A DNA stretch of 64,000 bases from assembly GCA_034509495.1 (NCBI GenBank), contig CM067503.1:25212316-25276315 (forward strand), given 5' to 3'. Position 1 is the stretch's first letter, and every line of letters starts with the position of its first letter. The translations under genes were made by a program, and so were the position numbers. The stretch is from Acestrorhynchus altus (taxonomy: Eukaryota; Chordata; Actinopteri; Characiformes; Acestrorhynchidae). Of this stretch, positions 1 through 15,710 are shown piece after piece. Under the pieces are notes generated by a model. It did not search any database and was not told where the DNA came from. It saw nothing but the letters and a program-made list of their open reading frames with translations.

Positions 1-151
1 GCATCTCCCTCTGGAAATGAGCAACAGATCGCAAGAGATCCTCTCCACCCAACTCTGAGGGGGGCAGCACAATGCTGCAGTCCAGAAAACTGTTAATGGC
101 GTTCAGGAGGTCGTGCCGGTCATCTGCCAGATAAGCCGCCTCATGGAAAGA
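1..151 (-). CDS. slc4a2: slc4a2 coding exon 12 (cut by window edge)
   Basis: It encodes SFHEAAYLADDRHDLLNAIN, then FLDCSIVLPPSELGGEDLL and SVAHFQREM, and continues past position 1. The acceptor is CATCTGCAG. Mammalian AE2 has Gln instead of the first Ser. Confidence 0.96.
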
Positions 152-3100
152 CTGCAGATGCGACAGAATATGTTTTAATTTAGTATTCTCAGCAGCAGGA
201 GTACCTACAATAGAACCATGGAATTGTTTACCTTATCAGACATTAATGTAGATATAGAACGTCCGATCTGGTGGTAGTCCATGCTGGTGCTGGGGGGTCC
301 AAGTAGAACAAAGAGAAATCGCACAGGGACTGGAACCTCCAGCACAGAGTCCAACTCCACTGCTTCTTGCAGACGCACAAATGCCATGGTGGGCTGTTCC
401 AGGAAATCAACACTGCCTAATGACCAGCATGAGAGACATTACCACACCTGAACCCACACATTAGTGCAGTGCCTGACTGCTTTTGATTGCCTGTGTAATA
501 AGTCTTCATGAATGTCTAATGTTTCAATAGGTCAATAAATGAGGAATTTAACTCACCCACAAGTACAACTGTTGCCTCTGCATTTTCTGGAATCTTCTCC
601 AACAATTTCAGCTCATGCTTGGATTTAGATCTGTGCATGCCAATGGCTGGTGCAGCGTCTTTCTGTAGATACATACGCACACAAACAGGTTAGGGTCAGA
701 GTTTAGAGTTTAGCGTTCTAAAACCCTGCAAGGCACGTCAGCTAATTCTGCAGATGAACTGAGTTTCAGATAGAGTAGCTTTAATCAGTGCAGAATGGTG
801 ACCCCCAATGCACCTACATCTACCACTAAGACAGCATTATGACAGCTTACATCTACACAAATGTGGTCTCTTCATGGTCAGGGATTATTGTGCCTAAATT
901 GATTTTTTTTTTTAACAAGAACTTTCTGAAAGAAATTCTGACCTCATTTTTTTCTGTCTCCATATTCAGTACAGTGTCCGGCTTGGTAGTTGCACTGCCC
1001 ATGAGAGGCTGAATGACTGAAGGTTCGGCTTGACTGCTGGTGCTGTTGCTGTGATGATGGTGGAGGTGGTGGTGGGCCATGAGTGAGCCCAGACTGGCAG
1101 CTGAAATGTTTCTGGGAAAGGTGGGGTGGTCTTTCTCATCACTGGGATGGCTAAGGGAGGGAGAACAGGGTAGGCAGGCGGTCAACTGTAGGAGCATACA
1201 CTGCATACTTTGCATACACTCACGCACTGATCTACCAGAAGGGTAATGGATCAGGGTGGGGTGGGAGGTATAACAGAAAAGGTTAAAAAACGAAAGACAG
1301 ATGACCTGCAAAGTGATACATATCTGCTGTGCAGCAGTTTAACACTTTACACTTTTCACACATTCTAAAGCTCATTAACTACACACTAAATATTCTTTAA
1401 GCATAGCCAGACATAGAGAGGGAAACAGTGACTGGAAAAATAGCTGCATTAAGATAAAAGAGGTCATTTAACAGCAATCCAAGCACAAGAGTGGGATTTA
1501 GGACACAACATTTTTAAAATGAAAGAAAGTCAGGTGAATGTAAAAACTGATTATTTGTGATTCAGTTGCACTACTGATGCATATCCTTTGTACAGTCAGA
1601 CAATCTTCAGAAAACTGGAAAAACTGATTCCATTTATAGTAATTATATAATTAGTTCATTTAATTCTGATAGAACTGATTTTTAGTCTGAATAACTGTCT
1701 AATTAAACAATTTCAACACAAACAGATTTTACTGTAACTGTCTTAACTCTCTGTTAAAATCCTCATTATACATGGCTTCCTGTGGGCCTTCTAGTGGTAC
1801 GTAATAGAAAAGTGTTGGCTGAATTTACTGGTGTAAATCTGCCTCCAGGTGCATTACAGTGCATGCATATTTACACTGCACACAGTTAAACAGATCAGTG
1901 TGTAGATTCAATCAGTGCTGCCCTGTTTTTTACTGCTGTATAAATGATGGACAAATAATGAGAAAAAACATGTTTTCTTGTTCAGAATAAGAGTTTCTGA
2001 CACTAACAGAAAAAAACTGCTAGGCATTATTAAATCACCTTCATTACATATCCAGTAAATGCAGTCATTTCACAGCAGGATATCACATTAAGGCGTGTCA
2101 ATGTCAATTAAGGAGAAGAGACAACATAAATGGGGCACAATTGAGAGATCTGTAGAAAACAATTCTTTCTAGTATCATTTAGCAGATACAGTACTGAGTG
2201 AAGTCCAGTGTCTTTGGAGGTTACCAGGTATGAGTATGTCCACATAACTGTAATGTGATTGCTATAGTGCCCTGCTGATCAACAGCAACAATGGGGCATC
2301 AATCAACTCCATTACCATAGCAAAGCCGCATCTGAATCCTATCACCATTCAGCTCTGCTGATCAAACAAATCAGACCAATCGGACTAATCAGATCAGACA
2401 AAAACAATAGAGAAAAGCTAGAGAAGGATATGTTCAACTATTGAGATGCAGTCATGAGAGCAGTTACCCTGTACAGCATTTTCCTCTCTCTGTACGGTCT
2501 GAACATATGGAACAGACCCAACCCCAACAATGACTTGCTGCTCACAAACCAACGACAAAATCACATGGATGCACGGCTTTATATATCACTTTCATTTTAG
2601 TTCCAATCACTCAAAATGGTTGTTAATCCCATGTGTGAACTGGTGTGTTGAAAATCCTGTACCTGTGTTTAAGCAGCAGAGCACGCAGGACATTTGCCCG
2701 GTCTTCTGCTTTAATCTGGTCAGAAATTATCATCTGCTCGACCACTTGGTGGGCAATTCCTGGCAGGCACTTCTGATCCAGATCCAGCAGTACTGCACCT
2801 GAACCAGGAGGGGTAGTTTAACAGAGAGGCATACTGTTCCCCGCTCAGTGTATAAGGCTCATCTGTTTCTCTACAGGATTCAATTTAGGATTAAGGTTTG
2901 GGATTAGGATAAAACAGAGGCAGTAGTAAGTATAAGATTAAGGTAGAGACAGCCTTATTTTAGGATTAAGGAACCTTTAGGTTTAGTTTTTTTTCTGAAA
3001 AATTGCGTTTAAATGGAGGTGTGATTAAGTGATCAGTCCTGACCATGCGAGATTGTTTTTCGAAGCTCCAGGAGGCTCCTGAATGAGAGGGAAGCAACGT

Positions 3101-3272
3101 GTGGTTTCCCCCAGCGATCCGTCTCCTCTTCCACATCCTCCTCAAACTTTATCCAGCGTGCCGTCTCCCTCCACTGCAGCTCCTGATTCTTATCCACAAT
3201 CAGCTCATTTAGCTCCACAAACACCTGCAAGCAAAAACACCAACAGCAATATGTATTATGATGATTCTATTA

Positions 3273-3308
<36 letters not shown>

Positions 3309-3873
3309 GTTATTATTAATAATAATAATCACAAAAACACTGGATAGATAAAACACAATAATCTAAATCAAATAACAGCACAACTACATAGAACAATAAA
3401 AAAACGTATAGTCTAGTTGAATTCCTAATATTTTCTTGAATGTTATTTTGTTATTTTAGAGTTTAGGAGCTTCCACAACTGAGCTGTGAGGAATGTGCAG
3501 TCTCACCCTCATCAGAATGAAGGGCTCTGCATGGCAGTAAGATATATAGAATTTAGCCATTAAAAGTCAGAAACTTAATAAACAAGACAGAAAGAGTTTG
3601 AATAAGAGGTGAATAAAGAATGGAAACGGAAACTGACAGTGAGGTAATTCAATTCTGAAGATACTCCAGTCAGTCACACTGCTGTCTAATCCAGAGGTTA
3701 TAAAGGCTTGGACTCATTACTAATGTAGTGTCAGTATGGATCTGGATCCTCAGATATACAGATGTGTTACTGAAACAGGACTCAAACCAGGGTTTCACTA
3801 ACTTATGTAACAGGAATAAAGCTGATCCTGATCTCAATTCTAACCTCTCTTGTCACATAAATCAAACAAAATT

Positions 3874-3951
<78 letters not shown>

Positions 3952-6900
3952 TATCAACATCTAACCTTCTGCTGTTGGGCCACTCTCCGAGAGAAGTCTA
4001 AAAGCACCATTCTAAGCGTGTGTCAGCAGTTAATGCCACTAGACACACTCTGAACAAACAACTGAGAGCTACCTGAACTGTGTCTGAGTGTGTGGGGGGC
4101 ATTAATAAAGCATGGGCACCTCCCCAAGTCAGGGGGTGTTCTGTTACCTGAGTGGATCTGCACACCTTTCTCAGGTGTGTGAAAGGAATGAATCGTACAT
4201 TTTTAATCACTTTCCCACAAAAGCCCCAGAAGGACAATTTGATTTTCCAAAACAAAGCCAAGAATGTGGTGCCTGTGCTGGAATCAGCAGCATGGATTAG
4301 ATTTATTTTCCTGGTCATAGACAAAGCCTAGTCCTAAATCGCACCCTAATCAGCATTCTAAATGAAGATTCTTTGCTGAAGGCAAAATGTAGTCCAAGAC
4401 TCAACCTAATCCCTAAATATTTAATAGTGGTCACAGAATAATGCATACTCCTCTCTAATACATCATCTACTCCTGAATAATGCAGAGTGTATTCATAAAA
4501 TTTATAATGGATATTTAATCACTGATATTGAACCATTCATAATGAATCATTAGAATTTTTCATCAAAGATACAACAGTTATTGGTGGATATTGAATAATT
4601 AATAGTGGATACTGAATAACTCATAGTAGATACTAAATAGTTCATAGTAGTTATTTCATATTTCATTGTAGATACTGAACAATTCATTGATGATCCTGAA
4701 TAATTCATAAAAAAGTAGACATTAAAAACTCCATAGTACTGAATAATTCATAGTTGTTTCTGAATAACTCTGAGTGAATAGTGAATAACTCACTGTGAAC
4801 ACAGAATAACTTATAGTGACTAATAAATACCACATAGTGAATATTGAACAACTCAATGAATACTGAATAACTCATAGTGAATAACTCATAGTGAATACTG
4901 AAAAATGTATAGTGAATAGTGAATAACTGATGGTAAATAGAGAATAATTTATAGTGAATAGTGAATAATTAACAGGGTATAACACTGGAAAGTGAATAAC
5001 TCACAGGGAATACAGAATAACATAGTAAATACTGAATAACTAACAATGAATAAAATAAAAGTAGACATTGGAGCTTAATGAAGTTTACCTCATGTGGAGT
5101 GCGGTCCAGTTTTCGACTCCTTGTGCTGGGCTCTTTATGATCTTTACTGATGTGTACAACTTGACCTTTAGTGCTTTTCCTGACCAGGTGCCGCCGCACG
5201 CCTGGTACATCTTCAAACCGGTGGCCTAAAAACAGAATTCAATTTTGTTTGTTATGTTTACATTTATTTACATTATTTACATATTATAACTCCACGATTC
5301 CATCCGTTTACTTGCATCAGAGCCAGTGTGGAGCTTTTGTTTTCCACCATAACCACAGTGTGATCAGAAACATTAACCAGATGATTATTGTGAATAAGGT
5401 GTTGAATTAATGATCTTCATTATCAGAGTAGATGAATGGTGGTTTAACATTGTGTGATATTTGTGAATAGAGAATGAGAGGAGATGTAAGCTGTGTGACT
5501 GAGCTGAAGGTTTAACTTGACAGCTCTAGCTCTGAACATTTTGGCAGCTCTGACTGTTTTGACCACGCTGGCCAATCCGGTCATTATAACTGACCGTAAC
5601 CTCAGCCCACTGGGTCGTGAGAGCACAGTCGGTGTCTTTGTTCTGTGAATGGTATGTCTGCAGAATCATGTTACAGCAACTGTCAATCAGCAAAGGTGTG
5701 GACGAGGAGGAGGAACTGTGGGTAACAAGTTTAGCTGAAAGAGAGATTTAATTCTCATTAAGGTGAGAGTCCAATGGTCACGGATTACTGAACTGGACGT
5801 CAGGAGGATTTAAGTGTTTCTGACTCATTGTCTGGTTTCAGATGCAAGAGTGAAGCCAATCAGCTTAGATTTACTCAGAGTCACTGAAATAAACAACAGT
5901 CATTAAAAACAGCTTAGATTCAGCTTCACTGCAGGTTTAATAAGTTCAGGACCATAAAAGAACTTTTGTCTTATAATAATATGGGAACACAAATATTTAT
6001 TTCTGAACTGTGATGTAACTTTGTGTAAATGGTGATGAAAGGATGTTCTGTCCATTGCTCACTCTCTGTAGTGTGGAAAGTAAACAAGGTTGGCTGTTCA
6101 GAATGGGCAGCATGGAGAGGTCAAGAACGCAGGTTTACTGAAGTTAGATGAGGAGAAGATGAAGCGAAGCTCTGACCCTCAGGTCTTTAGTGACGCACAG
6201 CCTTGAACACTGCTCTCACCTCATTTGAGGAGGATTCTCTGTCTGTCAGAAACTTACAAATCCAGCTTTCTTGACCGTGTTTGCACTCAGTAATGAGCAG
6301 AAGTGTTTGGACACTTTAGACAGAAAAGGAGAAACACTCTTCCTGCTGAGAGCAGCGGCAGCAGGAATTCCCCAGACTAATGAAGAGCTCAGAGAGGTTT
6401 GATATAAAGCCTCAATCTGGAGAAACAGAATAAAGCTTGGCAGACTCACACAGAGAGAAACACAAATCACCCTGTTCACTCTGATCACCCTGAACACCCA
6501 GATCACTCTCACCCAGCTCATCTCTGTGGGAGAAGAGCAGCACTGGATTTTAAAATGTTGTACTGCTGCCGTGGAAACCAGAGTTCAGTTTGAAAAGAAA
6601 TGCCTGATTTTAGATTGCAGATCCAGAGCCGAGGTCCTATTATTACATCATCACCCACTGGTCATTTTAGCCCTGCCAATTCAACTTTATGACAACCTCA
6701 AACCAACACTGCTGATCAGAATGTTTAGTGTCTTCTGTATCTGACTAAATGTATTTACATGTACATCATTTTCAAATCCCTACAGAACATTTTACTTGGG
6801 CAATAATGTGTTCAGTGTCATGTTCAAGCAACACAACACCTTTGGCTCCAAAACAAAAGTTGTTGTCTGTCACATTTCATAATTTTGCATTAAATAAGCA

Positions 6901-9900
6901 CTTGGTGTTTATATTGTCTCAGAAAGCTAACTTTTCAACTATTGAATTTCTAAAAATCTGACATATGAAATAGTCAAATAATGATGAAATCCAATAATAA
7001 TCATAATGACCAGTGTGAGACCAGGTGTGAGGATGCTAAATAGCACTTGACTCTGGCTGTAACTATTCTGTCAAATGTGTAAATGATGTTCCAGTCAGTA
7101 ATTAATCCAGTCACTGTTAATCACAGGCAATCATTATCTCAATCTTTAGAATGAAATTTGCCACATTTTACAGTTAAATTTCAAACACTAGAGACACAGT
7201 GCAGCACACACACAACTGCCTCAGAGTGATGGATGCCAGAGAAATTTAAAAGGTCATTTAAAAGGTCTGACCAGTGAGGCATCCAGAAGTCAAATCGGCA
7301 GGTCGGCAGGAGATCAGAATATAAAAATTGGATTAACACTGAAATAGAGTCGTTATGGAGAATTAGAAAAAAAATATTGAGATAAAAGCCTGTTCATATT
7401 TATTTTATCACCAAGGCTTATACTCTTGGAAAGACCATAAATCTGAGCACTCATGGCATCATGACATGTTTATTATAACAAAGAGTAGTGTGTTAAACAG
7501 TGCAGGTCATTTAATTATGAATTAAATCTATGTCATTCAAATCTACAAATGACGACATACCACAAATGATTCCATTCAACTGACTAGCTCAGATGTATGT
7601 AAAGCAATCAGAAAATTATGTAATTTTGTCAGCAGTCATGCCATTATGTCATATAGCACATGAACAGCAGGTGTCTTTTCAGCGGTTTCTGAGATACAGA
7701 TGCTTAAAATGTGGGTGTGGCCTTATTTTAGTAGCTTATATTAAATCAGTGACATGAAAAATAGTAGAATTTGCTACGTTTTTTTGGGAATATTTATTAA
7801 AACGTTACTCATATTTGTTAAGACACTGTAGTAGTAAACTCACTCTTTATGCCATCAAGGTCTGCGGATGCGAGTGTTAGTGCTTCTGTCTCATCAGTGG
7901 GGATGCGCTGATACTTCGCCTGTTCAGTTCCAGTCATGTTTCCTGTTCGCCGCCTTTCCTGCAGGTCGTAGCTGCGGCTAGCTGAGGACACAAGGGGCAG
8001 GGAACTGGACTCAAGGTGTGCAGTGGCAGCTTCAAAAGACCTATGGTAAAACATGATCATGTCAATCTCTTTGTCTCAGTATCTTTCTATCTGACAACAT
8101 TATGCACACTCCAGAGTGTCTGAAAAAAGAGCATCAGCAGATTCATGGATGGGCTATGAACTGATCAGAACATCAAACACATTCAGTCACTGAATAATAA
8201 CTCAATAATAACGAAACAGACCAACAGACTTACAGACCACATTTAAACTAACAAGAAACTTGTTGAATGAGAAACACTTACCATCACCTCAAACTCCCAA
8301 TCAAACTTAATCCCAATCAAACATAAAAGAGGGGGATAAAATCTGAAACCAGACCGGACCGCTCTGAAACCAGACCGGACCGCCCCAACCTGCAGCTCAG
8401 TTCACACCCAGTTACACAGAGAGACACAAGGGCTTTTAAAGGAAAAGAAAAAACGTTGCCAGTGGAGACGGTCTTTAATGAGAAAGTTCAGGACCCCTGC
8501 TGTATGTTGCAGTAACAAACACACTGCATACTAATTCTACACACTTTACACTGTACATATATTTTAGCAAACACAGACAGAAACTTGTGTGAAAAGTCAG
8601 TTGAGTCTGTAAGTTTATGTGCACTCATCATAGAGATAATTGTCACGGCAGTTTTAGGGTTTTCAGACATTTGTTTCTGTGGAGAAGAATGAATGTACGA
8701 TTGTTCCATTTTGTACCAGTTCCAAAACAGCTCCAGATCATGTTGCTACCACCACCATGCTTAACAGTTAGTAAAGTGTTCTTAGAGTATTTGACCATAA
8801 AACTTTATTTTTCCTTGTCCATATGGTCAGCTGCTATCTTCCAAGTTTAAATTCAAGTTCACATTTTTGGAGCAGGAGGTTCTTTCTTGGACAGCAGACC
8901 AAAAAAGTGATGACGTAAAGCTTGCATGTATGTAGGCAGTGACAAAAGTATTAAAGCAGCTTCCCATTAAGGGCAAGCCTGTGCCTTTTGGCTCCTGAAC
9001 ATTCAAACCACCATCCTCCCAGCTGTGGATCACAGTTTGGGTCTTCTTCCATACCTCGGTCTGTCTAAATGTCCAGATAACTCATCTTTGCAACAACTTT
9101 ATGTTAATGATCCTGGAATCTGTAATTATTTAGAAATAAAGCCATTCCTGAGACACTCCTGATGTGAAATATGAGCATCCCTCAACTTTCCCAGTCAGGC
9201 ATCCCTATGAGCATCCCTCAACTTATTTTGCCCCATCCCAACATGGAACCTGATGCAGGCATCAAATTCAAAATGAGTAAATATTTGCAAAAAACAATAA
9301 AGATTATCTGTTTGAACATTAAAAATCTTGTGTATGTAGTGCACTAAATTGAATAAAGGTTGAAAATGATTTGCAAATCATCACATTCTGTTTTTATTTA
9401 TGTTTTACACAAAATCCCAAATTGACTGGAACTGGGGTTGTACTATTACACACTGTAACAGAGTTTTCTCAACAGGAGATAAACAGATGCACATTCAAGT
9501 TCCATCAGTCCAGAACTGTTGCTTTATAAGCTTTATACCCCCTTTATGTTTATTATTATATATTCTGAGATTCACTACTTTCTTATTTTTATTACATACA
9601 TACAAATGGTAGGTGTTACTTGAAAGCTGCCAATTAAAATACTTACAAATAAATCCTGCCAAATCTCCAGTTGAATGGGATGCATGTGCTGTCTTTTTGA
9701 TAAAGGTATTTTCAATTTTCATCTTTAATTTGCAGTACATAAGGGGAAGGGGCTTGTAGATAAGGAATCTCCTGAGATACTTAAAAAATGTAGTATGTGA
9801 CAGAATCCCACCAAAAAACTAAATCATACTCACTCTGTTTCAGTACAGACGGGAACTGGCTGGGCCATCTGAGCAGAACTGAAGCTTTCTGAGCCAGATA

Positions 9901-10176
9901 GATATGTGTCATCATCTGACACAAAAAACTAATGAAGAAATAAAGAAACATCTTAACATAAATTCTGGTTATATTTATTCAGATGGTCCAATTTTAAACA
10001 CTCTAGAGATAACAAATAATTTACAGACTGTCAAAAATGGTCATAGCTGATCATTAGAATATGGCAATAGGATAGTTCATAACAATGGATGATTGTGAAT
10101 TAAATTCTCAGTTTATACTGCACACTCTGGTCATTGTCAATGCAAAATGAAACAGCATTTCAACACAGTTTAGAAG

Positions 10177-10229
<53 letters not shown>

Positions 10230-13200
10230 TTAGTTCATGGTTATCAAAACATCAACTTTTTACTGTCAAGTCAGTACCTGGACACATTCTTTAGTGTCAG
10301 ATGCTGTTGTGTGACTCTCTGTAGCTTCATCTTCATCTTCATCATCCTCTTCCTCAGCCTCCTGCACTGCCCCCTGCTCACCACCACTCTCTTTATCGTT
10401 TATACTCTTCTTCCTCTTCCTCCCACTCCTCTTCCTTCTGCCTTCGCTATGAAGTTTGGACAGGGGGTGGCGAATGTGACGGGATGACTGACGATGAACT
10501 GAATTTTAAAAAATCCACATGAAATGTTTACAATCATTTTTACATGTTGTATTAAATAAAACACTCTACATATAATTTGATATTACAGTATGTGTGAGCG
10601 TGTGTTATACTCACACTGGAAGTCTTGTTCACTGTAGGAGCGGTGCTGTTCACTCGGCATGCTGGGGTTGGGGCTGAGGATGTTGTGGAATCTGGGCACG
10701 CTCAATGTTTTATTCAGATCACCTTCATCATCCTCTTCTTCCCTCTGCACCCCCCGACCTGCCGTCCACATTGGCTGCACAAACACCAACAAACTACGCA
10801 TTATTTTTTTGTTTGTTTGCTTGTGTTTGTTATGTTCTCAACCTGAAGGGGTGGGTGTTGGATGCCAGGTTTAATCACACTTTTATTCACGTTAATTACA
10901 CCTGATTCACCTTTTAACTGTCAGGTTTAATCAGTGTGTTAAAGCAAGGAAAAGTGGCCCATGATTCACCTAAATCCCTCAACAGAACAGATCCTCTGCT
11001 GCACTAAACCCCTGCTGGAATTGAACTCAAGCGCTGCAGGAATTTTTCTGAAACCCTGCCCAAACTGAAATGAAGTCCTGCTGTAACATAACCGCTGCTG
11101 TAAGTGAACTGAACTCTGAACTGAATCCCTGTTGTAGGTGAACCAAAAGCTGTGAGGAAACTGATCTGATTGATTGCTGGAAATGCTGAAATGAACAAAT
11201 ATTGAAATTAATATTATTGAAATTAATTAATTATGAAATTAATTATATATTAAGTGAATTGATGATTAATATATATACACACACACACACAGTACATCTG
11301 AAGAGTATTCACAGCACTTCACTTTTTGAACATAATTTTATGTTACAGCTTTATTCACCATGATGAAAGAAACTAAGAAAAAAAGAAACGATAAAAAATA
11401 TGTAATATAATGTTCATAAGTATTCACAGCCTTTGCTCAATACTGTCATATTCTCCCAGAATTCAGACACGTGCAAGATACAACTTTATTACTGTACAAG
11501 ACAAAACCAAACAGGGAAGGGAGTATAGGCCCTCAGAGGCAAACACCAGTAAACAAAGGCAACAAAGACAAAACCATACCGTGGTCAAGAAACAGTCCAG
11601 GGTTCAAACACAAAAGTCCAAACAGCAAGGGCCAAGGCAAGAATCAGAGTAACAAACAGGCAAGCAAGGTCATACACAGAGCCAAAACTATCAGCGCGGA
11701 ATGCTTTGAGAGGCAAGGATAGCCAAACAATTCTCGGCACAGACTAGTGTGAGAATGGTCCTTTTATACTGTCACAAATCATTAGTACTCAGGACTCCCT
11801 GGACGTGTCATGTGTGATGTCACATAATTATGCGTGGAAGTGATGTCACTGTGTGGTGCGTTCTGGGCAAAGCACAGGAGTAATGGAAGTACTCTCCACA
11901 CCAGACGTGACAAATACTTAGATGAAGCACCTTTGGCAGCAATTATAGCCTCAAGGGTTTTTGAGTGTGATGCTACAAGCTTGGCACACCTGCTTTTGGG
12001 AATTTTCTCCCGTTCTTTTATTGCAGACCCTCTCAAGCTCCATGAACTGGATGGGAAGTGTTGGTGTACAGCCATTTTTTGATGTCTCCAGAGATGGTCA
12101 ATCAGGTTCAAGTCTGGGCTCTGGCTGGGCCACTCAACGACATTCACAGTCTTGTCCTGAAGTTGGTCACCTCCCTAACCAAGGCCCACCTACCATGATT
12201 AGCGGTACTCAGTTTAATTTTCCAAATCATTAACAATCAAGTTGTAGAAAGGTCTGAAGGATGATCAGTGAAAACAAAACGCACCTGAGAACTTTGAGTG
12301 TCAAGGCAAAGGTTGAGAATACATATGTACGTCATATTTTTGTGTTTGTTGTTTGTTTTTGTTTGTTTTCTTTTTGTCTAACATACTTTACTCACTTTGT
12401 CATCCTGAGGTATTGTGTGAAGTATTGTGGTGTAAAAAATGAATTGAATCTATTTTTGAATAAGGCTGTAACATACAATGTGCAAAAAGTGAAGCACTAT
12501 GAATACTTTTCGGATGCACTGTGTATTTTATATGACACCCTGGGGCCGATAAGCACAATGAGACTCCGGTGGCGCATGAAGAGAGTAATTCTGCATAAAC
12601 AAGCTGAGGAGGACACTGTGTACACAGGAACTTATGAGACGGAAACACAGGGAGAGGAAGGCCAGCACAAAAATTGGCAAGTGTCCATAGTGGGTTTTTT
12701 TTTCCATTTAAACATCTGTCTTAGTGTTTCAAAAAAGCATTTGAGTTGCTTTCACACTCTTGTGCCTTTGTGCTGCTCTCCTATTGGGTCACTGTGGCCA
12801 TCGCCCTGTTCCCTTTTATAGTTAGGAAGCATATGCAATCGTTCATCTGCTTTGGTGCAAATGAAAATAACATGAAAATAACATAACAGATGCACTGGAG
12901 TTAACTAGCACACGAAGACAACACCCAAAAAGGGAATGGTTTTGCCTGTGGTAGCCACAGAGGGTCGGGACAGGGTGGAGACAATGGGAACATGTGGTCA
13001 GGGAGCACATGGCAAATATAAACAAGCAAGACAAGAGCAGAAACATGCAAAACAAAAAAAATTGCAAAAAGAAACAAACCACATAAGGCAGGGCATACTG
13101 TTACAATTAATTTTCATAGCATGTTATATATAAAACAGGTAACTGCCTGAAACTAAAAGGCTTTAGAAACCTGAACATGATTAGTAAAACAAACCTCATC

Positions 13201-13258
13201 ACTTTAAACTGAGATTAAAGACAGAAACGTGCAGGCTAAATCTCTCTGCCGCTCTATG

Positions 13259-13314
<56 letters not shown>

Positions 13315-14421
13315 CTGGGTTCAGTAGAATAATGTGTCACTAGATGGTGCCAAAATCAAATGTAAGAGCCTGACCTTGCATCCCTCTGATGTACATATGC
13401 AAAGAATATTTCACTCATAATGCTTTACAAATGCATGTATAGGATATATGACATTCATAGTACCTTAAAATATCAGACATAAGTCCATATATGTGTTTTT
13501 ATAAAGTAAGAGTATAACATCAAACAGTCAGGCTCCACAACATCTGTACACACGTGATGTCGACTACTGTCATTACAGGCTTCTTTCACACTACGTTTTA
13601 ATCGTCCATTTTAGTACATAACACCTAGGTCTTAAGCATTACACATTCTATTTTTAGGCTTTAACAATCTGATTCACAAAAAGGACATAGTCATTTGTAT
13701 ATTCATCAGTCCAGAAATTAACCTGTGCAATTCCTTACATTTTGAGGATGAAGATCAAAAATTGTCACTATTTGAAATAGTTAAAGGCTGCTTCCAATTT
13801 GTAGTGAATCAAAATCAAAATGTATAAATTAAGAAAGTCTTTCTTACCCGCTGAGCATCAAATTTGCCAGTGAATTAGGCCTTGAATTAGCTGCTGAATT
13901 TTAAAATTCATATTTCATATAAAATTCATTTAAGCATTCATTAATGTGCAATCACGTCTTTTTCAGACCAGCTTTGGATTTGGATTTGCAGAATGCAAAA
14001 CACAATGTGTACATAGGCTCAGCCACTTCACCAGTCACGAGCAACCCGTGACAACTGATAATAACCACTGCTTTACACAAGCTGGGCACTTGACTAGACG
14101 GTGGTGGGGAGATGTTTGCACATTAAGAATTAAACAAATGAAACTGTATTGTATTAACGGACTTGCCAGAAACGTTCACAGCTTGATGCGTCAGTTTACT
14201 GTAAGAAACCTTTTCCATCACCCTTTTCTGCACTTTGGCTTTTGCTATATTCTAACTTATCCACCTCATCGTAGTATAACTTTTTTTTTTCAATTTTGGG
14301 CTGAAAAAGGTTTGAAAAAAAAATTCTGTAGATGGAAAACCCCGTACTGTTACCTGCATGGTAAACATACTGAATTGTCACACTTACAACATGAATAACT
14401 GACCAGGGATACCCAAACATT

Positions 14422-14480
<59 letters not shown>

Positions 14481-15007
14481 CTCTTCTTGAACTGGATCTA
14501 CCTTTATTAGCTCATGTGAAAGCTTGTTTTCTTTCAAATATTTTCATTAATAAGTATCAAATTCTATTTGACTGGTCAGGTTATGGAAGATAGATGCCAA
14601 CAGTGTAACACTAAACCACACACTCACTCTCTTGTTTCTCTTTCTCTCTCCCCTTTCTAATTTCTTTCTAACTTATTAAAAACTCTGCCAAATTCTGCCA
14701 AAAATATCACAATAAAAACTGTGCTAAAATAATCGTTAACTCTGTAACTTTCTTTCCAATATGGACCCATGTAAAATGGATACAGGTATGTAAATGCAGC
14801 TATTATGTACAGTACATAACAAAACAAGCAGATAAATCTTTATTTATGAAGTTACTCCTTCAGAGAAATGTATGTAATACTGGTCATGTGCATCTAATGA
14901 AGCTATACACAGACAGTGACATGGGAGCCCATTACGAAGAAATAATGGACATAAAAATACACATGTAATTTCACTCTCAAAACCCTAAATGTTTTAGTGT
15001 GCAGCAC

Positions 15008-15061
<54 letters not shown>

Positions 15062-15652
15062 AAGATGATAATAGATGATTAGAGGATACATCTCTCTGAC
15101 AAAGAGGTTTCAAACATGTGATTTGCTGATTTCATGGCTGGGAATGAAAGGCAGATCTATGGGTGAAAAATGTTCCAGTGTTTCCATTTTATAAATATAA
15201 ACAATACATAAACAAATGTATTCCACATATGAAAATTGTGATACAGAAAATTGCCTGAACCTTAGATACAGAACTTCATAGTGTACTGTAGAGCATTATA
15301 AAATGAATGATTTACAGAGTATAACAGAATTTATAAAGCATTATGAAACCTGATATTCTAAAGTGTTACTCATATAACTACACTCCTCAGCATTGAAATG
15401 ACAAAGAGGTGGAGGTGTCATTGCAGGTGTTGCAACTTGAGTAGTGTAGATGCTATAAAGACCTGTTTCTCAACCCTAGTCCTGCAGGCACCCCCTGCCC
15501 TGCACATTTCATCTTCAACACACCCCGTTCAACTCTTGATTAATAGGGCTTGATTAATAGCTGATTAATTGAATCAGGTGTAATGATTAGGTGTGGTTGG
15601 AGCAGGGAAAGTTCTAAAATATGTAGGGATGGGATGTCTTCAGCAAAGAGCC

Positions 15653-15710
<58 letters not shown>

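Noticed and set aside
3083..3319. Plus-strand frame ending in poly-Tyr
   Set aside because: It is antisense to slc4a2 exon 7 and then translates the TTA microsatellite.
12261..12821. 186-codon plus-strand frame
   Set aside because: It spans the right end of the Tc1-like element and adjacent single-copy sequence, with no domain and no codon pattern; the transposon is on the other strand.
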